Below are positions 28,141-39,053 of a DNA stretch of 64,000 nt, one piece after another (position 1 is the stretch's first letter; each line of letters opens with the position of its first letter). Under the pieces are notes generated by a model. That model had not been told where the DNA came from. It saw only the letters and a list, made by a program, of their open reading frames with translations, and made no database searches. The stretch comes from Opitutia bacterium Tous-C4FEB (lineage in GTDB: Bacteria > Verrucomicrobiota > Verrucomicrobiia > Opitutales > Opitutaceae): NCBI GenBank assembly GCA_002304445.1, contig NEVA01000002.1, positions 302,185 to 366,184 on the forward strand, read 5' to 3'. The position numbers were made by a program, and so were the translations under genes.

Positions 28141-28885
28141 GGCTGGCCAAAGCGGCTTCGACGGCGGCGCGGAGCGCGGCGAGACGTTGCGCGAGAGGAA
28201 ATGCCGAGGGCGATTCAAGCGTGTAACTCAACGTGGTGTGATGGGCGCGGAGGTAGATCGCTTCGGGCCATGTTTCCCGCAGCAAGGGATCGTCGATTGG
28301 CCGTATGATGCCGGGGGCGGCCGTCGCTCGACCGTCGATGGTGAGGGCTTCGTCGATGGGGCAGAGCGGGCGGACGGCCTCTAGAATGGATTTGGCTAAG
28401 CTGCGGCGATTTTCGGAGTTGAGCTCGTAAAGATAGAAGCCGGTGGACTCCCAATCCTCGTGCAGGCAGAGCGTGAGATCGAACGGCGGCTGACGTTGCA
28501 GCCATGCGACGTGGGCCCGCGTCTCCGATTCGTTGAGATCGAGGTAGTCGCGGTTAAGGTCGAGACCGGAGACGTTTTCACGGGTGCCAAGGGCGAGGCC
28601 GGTGGGATTGAGTTGGGGACAGATGAACCATGTGGCCCGGTCATCGAAGATACCGGCCTCGATCATGTTCAAAAGAGCCAGAGGTGGAGCCGGTTCGTCT
28701 CCGTGGATGCCTGCGGACAGATAGATCCTAGGACGCAGACCGGACGCGCGCCGGGTGAGTGCGAGGAGGGGGCAGCCTCCGATCTCGCCGTAGGGCTCGA
28801 CGCGAAGTCCGGCCGATCGGCCGGTACCTTCGATCCGCGAGGCAAACGCAGACGGATCAAATGGAGCGGCTTTGACAGAGGACAT
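28121..28885 (-). CDS. M14-family zinc carboxypeptidase/amidase
   Basis: The 254-residue enzyme has the M14 zinc ligands His61 and Glu64 in [10 protein letters not shown] and His142 in LCLHEDWES. The substrate-carboxylate region is [11 protein letters not shown], and the catalytic Glu is Glu224 in SYTLESPS. The short M14 form resembles MpaA-like murein peptide amidases and succinylglutamate desuccinylase/aspartoacylase relatives. No signal peptide is visible, which favours a cytoplasmic role such as murein tripeptide recycling; that is inference. ATG at 28885 was chosen because a longer frame would overlap gltX. It is divergent from gltX (58 bp). Confidence 0.85.
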   Translation of the reverse strand: MSSVKAAPFDPSAFASRIEGTGRSAGLRVEPYGEIGGCPLLALTRRASGLRPRIYLSAGIHGDEPAPPLALLNMIEAGIFDDRATWFICPQLNPTGLALGTRENVSGLDLNRDYLDLNESETRAHVAWLQRQPPFDLTLCLHEDWESTGFYLYELNSENRRSLAKSILEAVRPLCPIDEALTIDGRATAAPGIIRPIDDPLLRETWPEAIYLRAHHTTLSYTLESPSAFPLAQRLAALRAAVEAALASLSPRGA

Positions 28886-28943
28886 GGGGTGCTTCTTGCT
28901 GACCGTTTTCGCGCAGCACAAGCTACAATCTTCCTCTCCGACA

Positions 28944-30314
28944 ATGTCCCAAGTCCGCGTCCGTTTTGCTCCGAGTCCGACCGGTTTTTTCCACATCGGC
29001 AGTGCCCGCACGGCGTTGTTCAACTGGCTTTATGCGCGGCACACCGGCGGGGTCTTTATTTTGCGCATTGAAGACACGGACAAGGAGCGCAACAGCGAGC
29101 AATTCCTGAATGTGATTTACGACTCGTTGCGTTGGCTGGGGATGAATTGGGACGAAGGCCCGGGGATCGGCGGCGCGTTTGGACCGTATCGGCAAAGCGA
29201 GCGCGCGGCGGTTTACTCCGAGTATTTGGAGAAATTGCGGGCAGCGGGGCGCACGTATGAAAAGGACGGAGCAACTTGGTTCAAATTGATTGGCGACCGT
29301 TACGAGATTTTCGACGAACACCGCAAGAAGACGGTGACCAAAGTAAGGGTGGCGCCGACGGTGATCGAGGATCAGATTCGTGGCCGGGTCGAGCGGATGG
29401 AGGACGAAGATTTTGTGATCGTTCGTTCCGACGGGAATCCGGTGTTCCACTTCGTGAACGTCGTCGACGATATCGCGATGAAGATCACCCACGTGATCCG
29501 CGGCGAAGACCACCTGTCCAACACGAGCAAACACGTGGAACTATTTAAAGCCTTCGGCGTGCCCGTGCCGTCGTTTGCGCACATACCGCTCATTTTGAAA
29601 CAGAATGGCCCGGGCAAGATGTCGAAGCGCGACCAAGGCGCTCTCATCGAGGAATATCAGAAGCGCGGATTCTTGCCCGAGGCCTTGGTAAACTTCCTGT
29701 GTTTGCTTGGGTGGAACCCGAAAGACGACCGCGAGAAGATGGCGATCTCCGATATCGTGGCGTTGTTTGACCTGCCGGGCGTCAACCAGAGCAATGCGCG
29801 GTTTGATGAGAAGAAACTCGCGCATATGAACATGAGCTACCTGCTCGAACTGCCCGAGGAGAAATTTCTTGAGCAAGCCACCGCGTTTTTTCGGGCGCAT
29901 CCGGCGGGTGCTCCGGCCTTGGCCGATGCGGCGGTTTTTCGCGATGTCATGCGGCTCGCCCAACCGAAGATCAAAGGACTCGAGGAGTTGCCCGCTTACA
30001 CGGCCTATTTCTTTACGGACGACTTCTTGATCGACGCGAAAGTGCGGGAGAAGGTCATGGGCAAAGGCGACCCGAAGGCGCGCCTCGGCGAGTTGCTGGG
30101 GGCATTGCCGGCGATGGATTTCTCCAACGACTCGGCGATTGAAGAAGCCATCAAATCTCTGGCTGCCGGCAAAGGTCTGGGCTTTGGCGACTATCAGGCG
30201 GTGACGCGACTTGCGATCTCGGGCACCAACGCGGGTCCTAGCATCACGAGTATGTTTCGCGTGCTCGGGCGCGAGCGCGTGCGCGTTCGCCTCGAACGAC
30301 TCCTTGCCGCCTAG
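28944..30314 (+). CDS. gltX: Glutamyl-tRNA synthetase
   Basis: GltX charges tRNA-Glu with glutamate. The 456-residue class I synthetase has the HIGH-type motif [22 protein letters not shown], the [12 protein letters not shown] substrate loop and the KMSKR loop near residue 235. A C-terminal anticodon-binding domain follows. ATG at 28944 begins [15 protein letters not shown] glutaminyl-tRNA synthetase gene is adjacent, so GltX here is likely the discriminating form rather than one that also mischarges tRNA-Gln. Its stop codon directly abuts that of glnS. Confidence 0.96.
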   Translation: MSQVRVRFAPSPTGFFHIGSARTALFNWLYARHTGGVFILRIEDTDKERNSEQFLNVIYDSLRWLGMNWDEGPGIGGAFGPYRQSERAAVYSEYLEKLRAAGRTYEKDGATWFKLIGDRYEIFDEHRKKTVTKVRVAPTVIEDQIRGRVERMEDEDFVIVRSDGNPVFHFVNVVDDIAMKITHVIRGEDHLSNTSKHVELFKAFGVPVPSFAHIPLILKQNGPGKMSKRDQGALIEEYQKRGFLPEALVNFLCLLGWNPKDDREKMAISDIVALFDLPGVNQSNARFDEKKLAHMNMSYLLELPEEKFLEQATAFFRAHPAGAPALADAAVFRDVMRLAQPKIKGLEELPAYTAYFFTDDFLIDAKVREKVMGKGDPKARLGELLGALPAMDFSNDSAIEEAIKSLAAGKGLGFGDYQAVTRLAISGTNAGPSITSMFRVLGRERVRVRLERLLAA

Positions 30315-32099
30315 TTACTTGGCCCAGGCGTCGCGCAGAGTGATCGTGCGGTTAAAGATCAATCGGGCCGGCGTGCTTTCTTTGGCGTCGGGGGTGAAGT
30401 ACCCGAGCCGTTCGAACTGATAGCACACCGGAGCGGCGCTCGCAGCGAGTGAGGGCTCGAGCTTCGCCTGCACGGTTTCAAGCGAGTGTGGATTAACGAG
30501 ACTGAGGAAATCCTCGCTGGCGCCGGGTTCGGGCACCGTGAAAAGCCGGTCGTAAAGACGGACCTCGGCGTCGATGGCTTGTTCGGCACTGACCCAGTGG
30601 ATGGTGCCTTTGACCTTCTTATCGCAGTAGGGTTGACCGCTTCGGGTCGTAAGGTCGGCGGTGCAACGCAGCTCGATGATGGCACCGGCGGCATCCTTCA
30701 CGATCTCGTCGAGCTTGATGATGCAGGCGTATTTTAAGCGGACTTCGCCGCCCGGTTTTAGGCGGAAATATTTGGGCGGAGGAACCTCGGCAAAATCGTC
30801 GCTTTCGATAAAGACCTCGCGAGTCAACTCGACTGCCCGCGTGGACGGGGAATCGGACTGAGGGTTGTTGGTGGCTTGGCAGACCAAGACTTCACCCGGC
30901 GCAAGGTTGGTGAGGACGATCTTGATGGGCTTCAGCACGGCGAGGCGGCGTTCGGAGGAGTGATTCAGCGCCTCGCGAATGGTGTGTTCGAAAACGGCGA
31001 CGTCGGTGAGGCTATCGTGCTTGGTCACTCCGAGGTTTGCGACGAATTGGCGGATCGCATGGGCGGGGATGCCGCGCCGACGGAGCCCGGAAAGTGTCGG
31101 CATGCGGGGATCATCCCACCCGGCGACTTTGTTTTCCTGCACGAGGCGAAGCAATTTGCGTTTCGAAACAAGAGTGTAGCCGAGGGTAAGTTTCGCGAAT
31201 TCGTATTGGTGGGGCAGGGCGCGAGGCAGATCGAGCGAGCCGAGAAGCCAGTCGTAGAGCGGCCGGTGATCGACGAATTCGAGCGTGCAAATGCTGTGGG
31301 TGATACCTTCGAAATAATCACTAAGGCAGTGGGCGTAGTCGTAGAGCGGGTATATGCACCAAGCCGCACCGGCGTGGTGGTGGGGCACATGACGGATGCG
31401 GTAGAGCAGGGGGTCACGAAGCCAGAGGTTGGGCGCGGCCATATCGATTTTCGCCCGGAGTGAGCGCGCGCCGTTGGGAAACTCGCCGGCCTTCATCCGC
31501 TGGAACAGATCGAGATTCTCGGCGGCACTGCGGTTTCGAAACGGGCTGTCCCGGCCGGGTAAATCGGGCGAGCCACGAAAGCTCTCCGTGTCCTCTGCAC
31601 TCAAATCACAGACGTATGCCTTACCCCGCTTGATGAGCTCGACGGCGCACTCGTAAAGCGCCGTGAAGTAATCGGAGGCGAAAAACGGCTCGGTCTCAAT
31701 TCCACTGCCAGGCATGGCTGGAGGTTGAAAGTAGTCGTGCCGGCCGAGAGAAGTAACGAGAGCGGGCGTGGTGCCCTTGGCTTTCACGCCCAAAACTTCG
31801 TCCGCCCAGCCGGCTATGAGCCAACGGACATCGGTGGTGATGGAGTCGACGAATTCGATATCTTCTTTGACCGGATTGGTATCGTCGAAGCGAAGATTGC
31901 ACTGGCCGGCGTTTTCGCGGGCGATGCCGAAATTTAAGCAAATCGATTTGGCGTGGCCGATGTGGAGGTAGCCATTCGGCTCGGGGGGAAAGCGAGTGAC
32001 GATCTTCGCGTAACGCTTTTCGGCGACGTGAGCCGCGACGATATCGCGGATGAAATCGGAGGGTGCGGGCGCGGCGGCGGAAGACTCGGCGGCGGTCAT
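30315..32099 (-). CDS. glnS: Glutaminyl-tRNA synthetase
   Basis: GlnS charges tRNA-Gln directly with glutamine. The 594-residue product has the HIGH motif in RFPPEPNGYLHIGHAKSICLNFG, the FDDTNP loop, the LVSKRKL version of KMSKS, and a two-barrel C-terminal anticodon-binding region. An Ala/Ser-rich stretch of about 12 residues precedes the conserved start. Direct glutaminylation arises from an ancestral eukaryotic-type gene transferred into several bacterial groups. It converges on gltX with no intervening base, and is divergent from tRNA-Arg (114 bp). Confidence 0.96.
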   Translation of the reverse strand: MTAAESSAAAPAPSDFIRDIVAAHVAEKRYAKIVTRFPPEPNGYLHIGHAKSICLNFGIARENAGQCNLRFDDTNPVKEDIEFVDSITTDVRWLIAGWADEVLGVKAKGTTPALVTSLGRHDYFQPPAMPGSGIETEPFFASDYFTALYECAVELIKRGKAYVCDLSAEDTESFRGSPDLPGRDSPFRNRSAAENLDLFQRMKAGEFPNGARSLRAKIDMAAPNLWLRDPLLYRIRHVPHHHAGAAWCIYPLYDYAHCLSDYFEGITHSICTLEFVDHRPLYDWLLGSLDLPRALPHQYEFAKLTLGYTLVSKRKLLRLVQENKVAGWDDPRMPTLSGLRRRGIPAHAIRQFVANLGVTKHDSLTDVAVFEHTIREALNHSSERRLAVLKPIKIVLTNLAPGEVLVCQATNNPQSDSPSTRAVELTREVFIESDDFAEVPPPKYFRLKPGGEVRLKYACIIKLDEIVKDAAGAIIELRCTADLTTRSGQPYCDKKVKGTIHWVSAEQAIDAEVRLYDRLFTVPEPGASEDFLSLVNPHSLETVQAKLEPSLAASAAPVCYQFERLGYFTPDAKESTPARLIFNRTITLRDAWAK

Positions 32100-32213
32100 A
32101 GCGGGACAAATTGAAAGGAGGTCGGATGTGAATCAACGCCGCAGTTGCAGGCCGGAGCGAAGGCACGGGCTTGACGCGGTCGAACACGACACACTTCATG
32201 GCGCGTCGGTTCT

Positions 32214-32288
32214 GCGAGCGTAGCACAATGGATAGTGTAGTAGCCTCCGAAGCTATTGATGTGGGTTCGATTCCCGCCGCTCGCACCA
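32214..32288 (+). tRNA. tRNA-Arg (anticodon CCG)
   Basis: The 75-nt gene has acceptor stem gcgagcg/cgctcgc, discriminator A and an encoded CCA. The anticodon stem gtagc/gctat holds loop ctccgaa, giving CCG, and the T-loop is ttcgatt. It decodes the arginine codon CGG. Confidence 0.96.
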
Positions 32289-32826
32289 ACATCAAGCAAG
32301 CCGTTGAAAAGTTATGGCAACTTTCGTTGTGTTTGCTGTGTTCGAATAGCGGCCATCCATCAACGGATGATGGGTTTCCGCTGATGGCGGTTGTCACGGT
32401 GTTGCGTTCCCGGGCGGCGTAGCGGTGCTCGATTTGATGGATGACTTCGGGGCCGTAGCGAAGGCGGCGGTCAGTTGCTCGGCGAGCAGTCCAATGATGT
32501 GGTGTGTGATCGTAACGAGCGTATGAACAGTTGGGTTGCTTCGCTCTTTCGGCAGGACTGGCAGTGCGAACCGGCAAGTCTTATTTGGATTGGCCAAGCG
32601 ATTCCACCGATCGATTCGCATTAATTTGCTATGGATAGTCTTGTGGAAAAGTCTGCCTTTTCGCTCACCTTTGCAGTGACCCTGCTCCTGTCGGCAATAC
32701 AGCTTAAGTATTGTTTCACATCAGAACCTTAAACCGGTTGCCTAACCATTCGCGTGCTTATCTTTCTCGGTCGGTTGCCTCGCCTGAGATATGATCGGGT
32801 CTGTCTTCGGTCGAGGGGCGGCGGGC
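32289..32826. other. Intergenic region without a recognisable gene
   Basis: About 540 bp between tRNA-Arg and the nusA promoter hold no gene that I can support. Short reverse-strand frames near 32394-32621 lack conserved features. The rimP gene, which usually precedes nusA, is absent here. Confidence 0.6.
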
Positions 32827-32854
32827 TTGACAATCTTTCGACGCGTTTGATAAG
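32827..32854 (+). promoter_or_regulatory. Candidate sigma-70-type promoter of nusA
   Basis: TTGACA (32827-32832), a perfect -35 hexamer, is followed after 16 bp by GATAAG (32849-32854), four of six matches to TATAAT. It sits about 78 bp upstream of the nusA start and upstream of a terminator-like hairpin. Confidence 0.55.
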
Positions 32855-32886
32855 TTTTGAGGTTCAATCAACCACTCTTTACAAAA

Positions 32887-32915
32887 AGGTGGGCCCTGCG
32901 GCCTGCTTTTTTTTT
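32887..32915 (+). terminator. Terminator-like hairpin in the nusA leader (putative attenuator)
   Basis: A 9-bp stem including three G-U pairs (aggtgggcc/ggcctgctt) with loop ctgc is overlapped at its 3' side by nine T (32907-32915). It lies between the candidate promoter and the nusA ATG, ending 16 bp before the start codon. An intrinsic terminator placed there would control entry of RNA polymerase into the nusA-infB operon. Confidence 0.55.
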
Positions 32916-32931
32916 CCTTAAATACATCACT

Positions 32932-34155
32932 ATGAGCAGCGAAATACTGTCCGTCCTAGAATACATGGAAAAGGAAAAGGGCATTCCGCGCACTGACATG
33001 ATCGCGACGATCGTCAATGCCCTGAAAACAGCCGCGTTAAAGGGGATTAACTCGGGCCAAGAGCTCAGGATCGATATCAACCCAAAGAACGGCCAACTCC
33101 ACGTGTGGGCTGTAATGAAGGTCGTCGATTCGATCGGAAACCAGAAAACGGACATACACGTTGAAAAGGCCCAAGCTTTCAAGCCGGGTGCGGTGGTTGG
33201 CGACGTGATTGAGAAGGAGGTTGATCCTTCGTCTCTTGGGCGTATCGCCGCGCAAACCGCCCGACAGGCGGTCATGCAGCGGTTACGGCAATTCGAGAAA
33301 GACCGGATCTTCGATGACTTTAAGGACCAGATCGGCAATATCGTGACAGGCACTGTTCGCCGGCGTGAGCGCAATGACATCTTCATTGATCTGGGCAAAG
33401 CTGAGGCGGTCATGCCCGGGAAAGAGCAAGTGCCAGGTGAAGAGTATCAGCCCGGAGATCGCATTCGCTGCATCTTGCTGGATATCGAAAGCACCCCGCG
33501 AGGCCCCGAGGTGATCTTGAGCCGCGCCAGTCCTAAATTTGTTCGCCGTCTTTTTGAGTTGGAGGTCACCGAAATCGCCGATGGGACGGTCAAGATTGAG
33601 GCGTTCGCCCGTGAGCCGGGATATCGCACCAAGATTGCGGTCACCAGCGCTGATCAAAAAGTTGATCCTGTCGGTGCCTGTGTGGGGGCCCGCGGCTCGC
33701 GGGTGAAGACGATCGTGCGGGAGCTTAACGGCGAGAAGATCGACATCGTTAAGTATCACGCTGATCCCAAGGAGATGATCATCGAAGCCTTTAAGCCCGC
33801 AGTCCCCCGCGAGATCATAATCGATGAGGTAGCTCACCGGATTTTGCTCAAGGTCGCCACGGATGATTTGGCGATTGCGATCGGACGCAAGGGCCAGAAC
33901 GCAAGACTAACCTCGCGCCTCTTGGGCTGGCGCCTCGATATTGAAGAGTTCAGGGCTGCGGGTGACAACCCCCGTGAGACAGCGATAAATGTTTTGGTGA
34001 AGACATTTGCTTTCGATCCCGCGATCGCGGGGCGTTTGGTCGACATGGGCATCAATTCACCGGCCGCTTTCGAAGGAGTGGCGGCGGAGGATCTCGTTGG
34101 GGGTGGATTTACTGCCGAAGAGGCGCAGGACGTCATCACCCGAGTCACCACCTAA
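32932..34155 (+). CDS. nusA: Transcription termination/antitermination factor NusA
   Basis: NusA binds RNA polymerase and modulates pausing, intrinsic termination and antitermination. The 407-residue product has the N-terminal polymerase-binding domain (about 1-125), an S1 domain ([29 protein letters not shown]) and two KH domains ([45 protein letters not shown]). A single helical C-terminal segment follows. It is shorter than E. coli NusA, which has two C-terminal acidic repeats. ATG at 32932 was chosen by alignment; the leader has no Shine-Dalgarno sequence. It leads a six-gene translation operon. Confidence 0.96.
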   Translation: MSSEILSVLEYMEKEKGIPRTDMIATIVNALKTAALKGINSGQELRIDINPKNGQLHVWAVMKVVDSIGNQKTDIHVEKAQAFKPGAVVGDVIEKEVDPSSLGRIAAQTARQAVMQRLRQFEKDRIFDDFKDQIGNIVTGTVRRRERNDIFIDLGKAEAVMPGKEQVPGEEYQPGDRIRCILLDIESTPRGPEVILSRASPKFVRRLFELEVTEIADGTVKIEAFAREPGYRTKIAVTSADQKVDPVGACVGARGSRVKTIVRELNGEKIDIVKYHADPKEMIIEAFKPAVPREIIIDEVAHRILLKVATDDLAIAIGRKGQNARLTSRLLGWRLDIEEFRAAGDNPRETAINVLVKTFAFDPAIAGRLVDMGINSPAAFEGVAAEDLVGGGFTAEEAQDVITRVTT

Positions 34156-34191
34156 CAAGTTTACATCGTCCTACGTCTTTTCCCGCACTGA

Positions 34192-36807
34192 ATGAGCACC
34201 CGCATCCACGAACTCGCGAAGCAATACAACCAAGACTCGAAGGCTTTGCTCTCGTGGCTGAAAGAGCGCGGCTATGTGTCGGCGGAGACCAAATCAGTTG
34301 CGAGCACGGTCAGTAAGATTTATTTTGATGAAATTGAGAAGGAATTTGGGCTAAAGCCGGTGGTGGCAGCGGTGGTTTCGAGCCCAGCTCCGGCGCCTGC
34401 TGCGCAAGTCGCCGCAGTTAATGAGCCCTCCCGGGTTAACATTCCCGCCGGTGTTTTCGTGAAGAGCACGCAAGATATCGCGCGCGAAAAAGAAGCAGTT
34501 GCTGTGGCCAAAGCGGCGGCAGCCTCAAAGCCCGCACCGACGCCGGTTATTGTTCCGCCCGCAGCGCCGGTAGTGCCGCCAAGCCCGGTTTCGAAAGCTC
34601 CGGCTCCGCTGCCGCCTCGGCCGAATTCTGCGCCGCCAACCGTAGCGATTCCCCAAGTAATGGCTAAGGCCCCGAGCGCACCGCCAGCGTTGCCGCCTCG
34701 GTTCATCAGCGCCGTTCCGGCTGCTGCATTTCCGACCGTTAAGAGTCCCGCGATTGCGCCGGTCGCTCCTCCTGCGGTCGTGCCCACGATCACTCCGGCT
34801 TCTCCAATCTCGGCCCCGGTGGCAGTTGCCTCTGCGCCGGCTGCGGCACCTGTTAGCAAAGCACCGGTTGCTTTGCCCGCGATGCCCGGACGTCCTGGGG
34901 CTGCGCCCCAAAAAGCACCTCCGCTCCCTGGGGCCGGGCCAAGCCCAGTTACGGCCTTAATGCCGCCGAGTTCATTGGTGACCGTCACTCAAGTGGGTGA
35001 TGTTAAGTTGATCAGTATGAAGCCGCCGGTCATTGTGCGCGATTTTGCGACGGCTCTTGGGATGAGGCCATTTCAGCTGATCTCCGAGTTGATGCAGATG
35101 GGGATTTTTGCGGCGATTACCCAATCTTTGGACGAGGCCGTCGCGGCGAAGCTCGCCGAGAAACACGGTTTTCTGCTCGAGGTAAAACACCGCGGCGACC
35201 CGGTCGCGTTGGCTCAAAAAGAGAAAGAGAAGAAGGAAAAGAAGTTGGTGGTAGAAGACGACACCAAGGATTTGGTGCTCCGGCCGCCGGTGGTATGTAT
35301 TTTGGGTCATGTCGACCACGGAAAGACCTCGTTGCTCGATGCCATTCGCAAAGCCGATGTGGCGAAAGGTGAAGCTGGCGGAATCACCCAGCACATCGGG
35401 GCCTACCAGATCGATTTCAATGATCGGAAGATTACCTTTCTCGATACACCCGGTCACGCGGCGTTTACGAAGATGCGTTCCCGCGGTGCAAGTGCGACGG
35501 ATGTGGCGATCCTGGTGGTGGCGGCGGACGACGGATTCATGCCGCAGACCGACGAGGCGTTGAAAATTGCCCTCAACGAGAAGCAACAGCACACCGAGAA
35601 GTTCGCGTTGCTCGTCGCCGTGAACAAAATGGACGTGAAAGGTGCAAATCTGGATCAGGTAAAAGGTCAGATGCAGCAGCGCAATATTGCTCCGGAAGAC
35701 TGGGGCGGTGAGACCGTGACGGTGCCGGTTTCTGCGATCAAGGGGACGGGTATCAACGAGCTCCTTGAGATGATTTTACTCCAAGCCGACGTGCTTGAGT
35801 TGAAGGCAAACCCCAAGGCGGAGGCCAGCGGCGTTATCATCGAATCCCAAGTTGATGTCGGTCGTGGCCCGCTTGCGACGGTGATCGTTCAGCGCGGCAC
35901 GTTGCGGGTGGGCGACGCGATTGTTTGTGGGGCCAATTGGGCGAAAGTCCGGGCTATGTTCGACGATCAAGGCCGATCGATCAAAGAAGCGCCGCCTTCG
36001 ACGCCGGCGCGGGTCATCGGTTGGACGGGAACTCCGGACAGTGGCACAACTTTCAAGGTCGTTAAGAACGCTCGCGAGGCGGAGAAGCTTGCCGAAGAAG
36101 AGCAGTATCGACTGAAGAAAATCACCACGACTGCTGACGCGGTGCCGAAAGAGAACACGCTCGACTCGTTGTTTGCGAATATCGCGGCCACGCAGCAAAA
36201 GGTGCTCAAGGTAATCATCAAGACGGACGTATTCGGCTCCACCGAGGCGGTGCGCAATATTCTCGAGGCCATCAAGAGCACTAAGGTTTCGCTCGAGATT
36301 GTTTCGACGGATGTCGGTATAATCACCAAAAACGATGTGTTGATGGCCGGAGCAGCCGGTTCGGTTATCATCGGTTTCAACACCAAATCTGAGAACGGGG
36401 TTACTCCGTTGGCCAAACATCACGGCGTGAGGATCGAGACGTATGCGATCATTTACGAATTGGGCGACAAGGTCCGTGAAATGATGGCGGATTTGTTGGA
36501 TCCTGATCTTAAGGAAACCAAGACCGGTGTTGCCGAAGTGCGCGCGACGTTCCCTTTGGCCAAAGGATTTGTTGCCGGCTGTCTTGTCACCGAGGGCAAG
36601 ATCAACCGCAACGCGTCCGCCCGGGTTCGGCGCGGCAAGGAAATTGTGCACGAGGGCAAGATCGGCACCCTCAAGCGTTTCAAGGACGATGCGAACGAAG
36701 TTCGCGCCGGTCTCGAATGCGGAATCAAGCTCGACGATTTCAATGGGTATCAAAAGGGCGACTTCATCGAGTGCTTCGAGGTGCAGAAAGTTCGGGCAGC
36801 ACTTTGA
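34192..36807 (+). CDS. infB: Translation initiation factor IF-2
   Basis: IF-2 is the GTPase that brings initiator tRNA to the 30S subunit and promotes subunit joining. The 871-residue product has an IF2_N domain ([26 protein letters not shown]), then a long Ala/Pro/Val-rich disordered linker (about residues 60-260). The G domain has [16 protein letters not shown] (about 371 onward), [12 protein letters not shown] and NKMD, followed by domains II, III and the C2 domain. It starts 36 bp after nusA. Unlike most neighbours, its linker uses many GCC/CCG codons because of composition bias. Confidence 0.97.
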   Translation: MSTRIHELAKQYNQDSKALLSWLKERGYVSAETKSVASTVSKIYFDEIEKEFGLKPVVAAVVSSPAPAPAAQVAAVNEPSRVNIPAGVFVKSTQDIAREKEAVAVAKAAAASKPAPTPVIVPPAAPVVPPSPVSKAPAPLPPRPNSAPPTVAIPQVMAKAPSAPPALPPRFISAVPAAAFPTVKSPAIAPVAPPAVVPTITPASPISAPVAVASAPAAAPVSKAPVALPAMPGRPGAAPQKAPPLPGAGPSPVTALMPPSSLVTVTQVGDVKLISMKPPVIVRDFATALGMRPFQLISELMQMGIFAAITQSLDEAVAAKLAEKHGFLLEVKHRGDPVALAQKEKEKKEKKLVVEDDTKDLVLRPPVVCILGHVDHGKTSLLDAIRKADVAKGEAGGITQHIGAYQIDFNDRKITFLDTPGHAAFTKMRSRGASATDVAILVVAADDGFMPQTDEALKIALNEKQQHTEKFALLVAVNKMDVKGANLDQVKGQMQQRNIAPEDWGGETVTVPVSAIKGTGINELLEMILLQADVLELKANPKAEASGVIIESQVDVGRGPLATVIVQRGTLRVGDAIVCGANWAKVRAMFDDQGRSIKEAPPSTPARVIGWTGTPDSGTTFKVVKNAREAEKLAEEEQYRLKKITTTADAVPKENTLDSLFANIAATQQKVLKVIIKTDVFGSTEAVRNILEAIKSTKVSLEIVSTDVGIITKNDVLMAGAAGSVIIGFNTKSENGVTPLAKHHGVRIETYAIIYELGDKVREMMADLLDPDLKETKTGVAEVRATFPLAKGFVAGCLVTEGKINRNASARVRRGKEIVHEGKIGTLKRFKDDANEVRAGLECGIKLDDFNGYQKGDFIECFEVQKVRAAL

Positions 36808-36889
36808 AGGATTTATCCTTAGCTTTCGAACCCGCCGAAACGACCCGTAAACTGCCGGGAAATTCGTCAACGCCTCGGCCCCGTTCTCC

Positions 36890-37303
36890 GTGAGTAATCG
36901 CACCATTCGAGTCAATGAGCTGATCCAGCGTGAGCTGAACGACATCCTGCGGCGGCATTACCAAACCGAGTCCATTTCGATCACGGTCACCGAAGTGCGC
37001 ATCTCGACCGATCTGCGCGACGGAAAGGTTTTTGTGGCCATCATCGGCGATGAAGAGTTCGTGCTGCGACGCATGGCTTGGCTACGTCGGCAGGCGCGCG
37101 AAATTCGCGCCGAACTGGCGCGTCGGATCACGCTGAAGTTTTTGCCGAATTTGAGTTATTCAATCGACGAAACGACACCGCGTAGCGCCAAGGTGCTCCA
37201 GATGCTCGACGATATGGTTAAGCTCAATCCCGCGCTGGCGACCCCGCCGGCAACGGTCGCCCCTGTCCCTGCTACAACGCCGAATCCTCACGCGGCCCCT
37301 TAA
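36890..37303 (+). CDS. rbfA: 30S ribosome-binding factor A
   Basis: RbfA binds the 5' helix of 16S rRNA and helps late 30S maturation. The 137-residue product has the single KH-like fold (RTIRVNELIQRELNDILRRH; ISITVTEVRISTDLRDGKVFVAII; RRITLKFLPNLSYSID). A Pro/Ala/Thr-rich tail of about 25 residues follows. The start is GTG at 36890, 82 bp after infB. The stop is 1 bp before the GTG start of the DHH phosphoesterase gene, which suggests coupled translation. Confidence 0.94.
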   Translation: MSNRTIRVNELIQRELNDILRRHYQTESISITVTEVRISTDLRDGKVFVAIIGDEEFVLRRMAWLRRQAREIRAELARRITLKFLPNLSYSIDETTPRSAKVLQMLDDMVKLNPALATPPATVAPVPATTPNPHAAP

Positions 37304-37304
37304 G

Positions 37305-38321
37305 GTGGAGCAGTATTTTCCAGCTCTTGCCCCGGAGTTTGCCCGTTTGAGAGCGATGATAGCAGGCCGCACCGTCGCCGTCGTCGGCCATGCGCGACCC
37401 GACGGCGATTGCATCGGATCGCAAGTGGCGTTGGCTCACGCTCTGAGCGCTCTCGGGCACGAAGTCGTGTGCGTCAACGCTGACCCGGTGCCGCGTCGAT
37501 TGGAGTTTCTTGCCCGAGGAATCGCTTTTCAGCGCACCGACGAGGCGGTTGTCGGCGCGGAAAGTCGGGTGGCGATTTTTGTTGATTGCGCCGACCCTGC
37601 GCGTGGCGGTGAACAAATAAAGGCCCGGTTTCCTAATCCTGTCGGCGTTATTGACCATCATATCTCCAATGCCCGTTACGGCGCGGTGAACGTGATCGAT
37701 ACGCAGGCCGCGGCGACGTGTGAAATTCTGGCCGGCGTCTTTCTCGATGCCGGTGTGCCGATCGATCCCCGGATGGCTCAAGCGCTCTACACCGGAATTC
37801 TCACCGACACCGGGCAGTTCCGTTTCAACGCCACCTCGCAGCGCTGTTTTGTTTTGGCCGGGGAGTTGGTCGCGCGTGGCGCGAGCCCTAGCGAAGTGGG
37901 TTATCAGATCTACGAACGGGAGACGGCGGGCAAGATGCACTTGTTACAGCGGTTCCTTGCGTCGTTGCGGTTCGAATGCGACGGCAAGGTATGTATCGGT
38001 TTTTTGCCCGAGGGTATCTTCGTTGAAACCGGGACAAAGACCGAAGACACCGAGGGCCTCGTTGACTACGCGCGCTGTATCGAGGGCGTCGAAATCGGTG
38101 TGTTGCTCGAACGTCGGGCCGGGGGCGGGGTTAAGGCGAGTTTGCGTTCGAAGGACCCGGCGATCCGAGTAGATCGGATCGCAGCGCAGTATGCGGGAGG
38201 CGGTCATGCCTGCGCGGCGGGACTCAGCGTCACGTCGGCAGGTGACGACTTCTACGCGGGCCTGGTGGCGGCTTTGGCCGCCCGGTTAGCGCAGGTTGCG
38301 GCGGAGCACGTAAAAATTTGA
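37305..38321 (+). CDS. nrnA: DHH-family phosphoesterase (NrnA-like)
   Basis: NrnA-type enzymes degrade nano-RNAs and dephosphorylate pAp. The 338-residue product has the DHH domain motifs [12 protein letters not shown] (about 29-40), VDCADPAR and VIDHH (Asp117, His118, His119), and a DHHA1 domain ending in GGGHACAAG. The start is GTG at 37305, directly after the rbfA stop. Placement between rbfA and truB is common in bacteria. Substrate preference, whether oligoribonucleotide, pAp or cyclic-dinucleotide product, cannot be read from the sequence. Confidence 0.92.
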   Translation: MEQYFPALAPEFARLRAMIAGRTVAVVGHARPDGDCIGSQVALAHALSALGHEVVCVNADPVPRRLEFLARGIAFQRTDEAVVGAESRVAIFVDCADPARGGEQIKARFPNPVGVIDHHISNARYGAVNVIDTQAAATCEILAGVFLDAGVPIDPRMAQALYTGILTDTGQFRFNATSQRCFVLAGELVARGASPSEVGYQIYERETAGKMHLLQRFLASLRFECDGKVCIGFLPEGIFVETGTKTEDTEGLVDYARCIEGVEIGVLLERRAGGGVKASLRSKDPAIRVDRIAAQYAGGGHACAAGLSVTSAGDDFYAGLVAALAARLAQVAAEHVKI

Positions 38322-38324
38322 GCT

Positions 38325-39053
38325 ATGTTGATCCCGACCAAAGAACTCGACGGCATTTTGCTGGTGGACAAACCGGCTGACCACACGTCGCACGACGTGA
38401 TCGCCCGCTTGCGGGGTAAACTGCGTATGAAACGGATTGGACACGCCGGCACGCTCGACCCGATGGCGACCGGGTTGCTCGTCGTGCTCGTCGGTAAGGC
38501 AACGTCGGTTTCCCAGTATCTCATCAGTCTCGACAAGGAGTATACGGGCACGATCAAGCTGGGTGTGACGACGAATTCACAGGACGCCGACGGTGAAGTG
38601 CTCGTGACGCGCCCGGTGTCACCGTCGCTCACGGAGACCGAGGTGCTCGCTGCGATCAAGACGATGCTCGGCGATCAATACCAGATGCCGCCGATGTTCT
38701 CCGCCATCAAGATCGATGGGGTTCCGCTCTATAAACTCGCGCGCAAGGGCGAGGAGATCGTGCGGGAACCGAGATTTATCCGGGTCGCGAGCTGGGAACT
38801 GACGCGTTTCGCTCCGCCGGAACTTGATTTTCGCGTGCGCTGCACGAAAGGCACCTATGTGCGCACGTTGGCGCATGATCTCGGTGAGAAATTAGGCTGC
38901 GGGGCGCACCTTACGGCGTTGCGGCGAACGGGCACGGATAAGCTCACGCTCGAGCGGGCGCTCACGATCGACCAGATCAACGCGCTCACGATTCCAGAGA
39001 TCGAGAAACATCTGCTGCACCCGCGCGACGTGGTGCCGAGTCTGGCGTTGTGA
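38325..39053 (+). CDS. truB: tRNA pseudouridine 55 synthase
   Basis: TruB makes pseudouridine at position 55 in the T-loop of elongator tRNAs. The 242-residue product has the catalytic aspartate (Asp45) in [16 protein letters not shown], the [20 protein letters not shown] strand, and the [16 protein letters not shown] motif. It begins 3 bp after the nrnA stop and its own stop overlaps the ribF GTG by 4 bp. Confidence 0.96.
   Translation: MLIPTKELDGILLVDKPADHTSHDVIARLRGKLRMKRIGHAGTLDPMATGLLVVLVGKATSVSQYLISLDKEYTGTIKLGVTTNSQDADGEVLVTRPVSPSLTETEVLAAIKTMLGDQYQMPPMFSAIKIDGVPLYKLARKGEEIVREPRFIRVASWELTRFAPPELDFRVRCTKGTYVRTLAHDLGEKLGCGAHLTALRRTGTDKLTLERALTIDQINALTIPEIEKHLLHPRDVVPSLAL

Noticed and set aside
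31696..32577. A reverse-strand frame of 293 codons
   Set aside because: It overlaps glnS out of frame and includes antisense tRNA-Arg, giving RAAGIEPTSIASEA, a known artefact.
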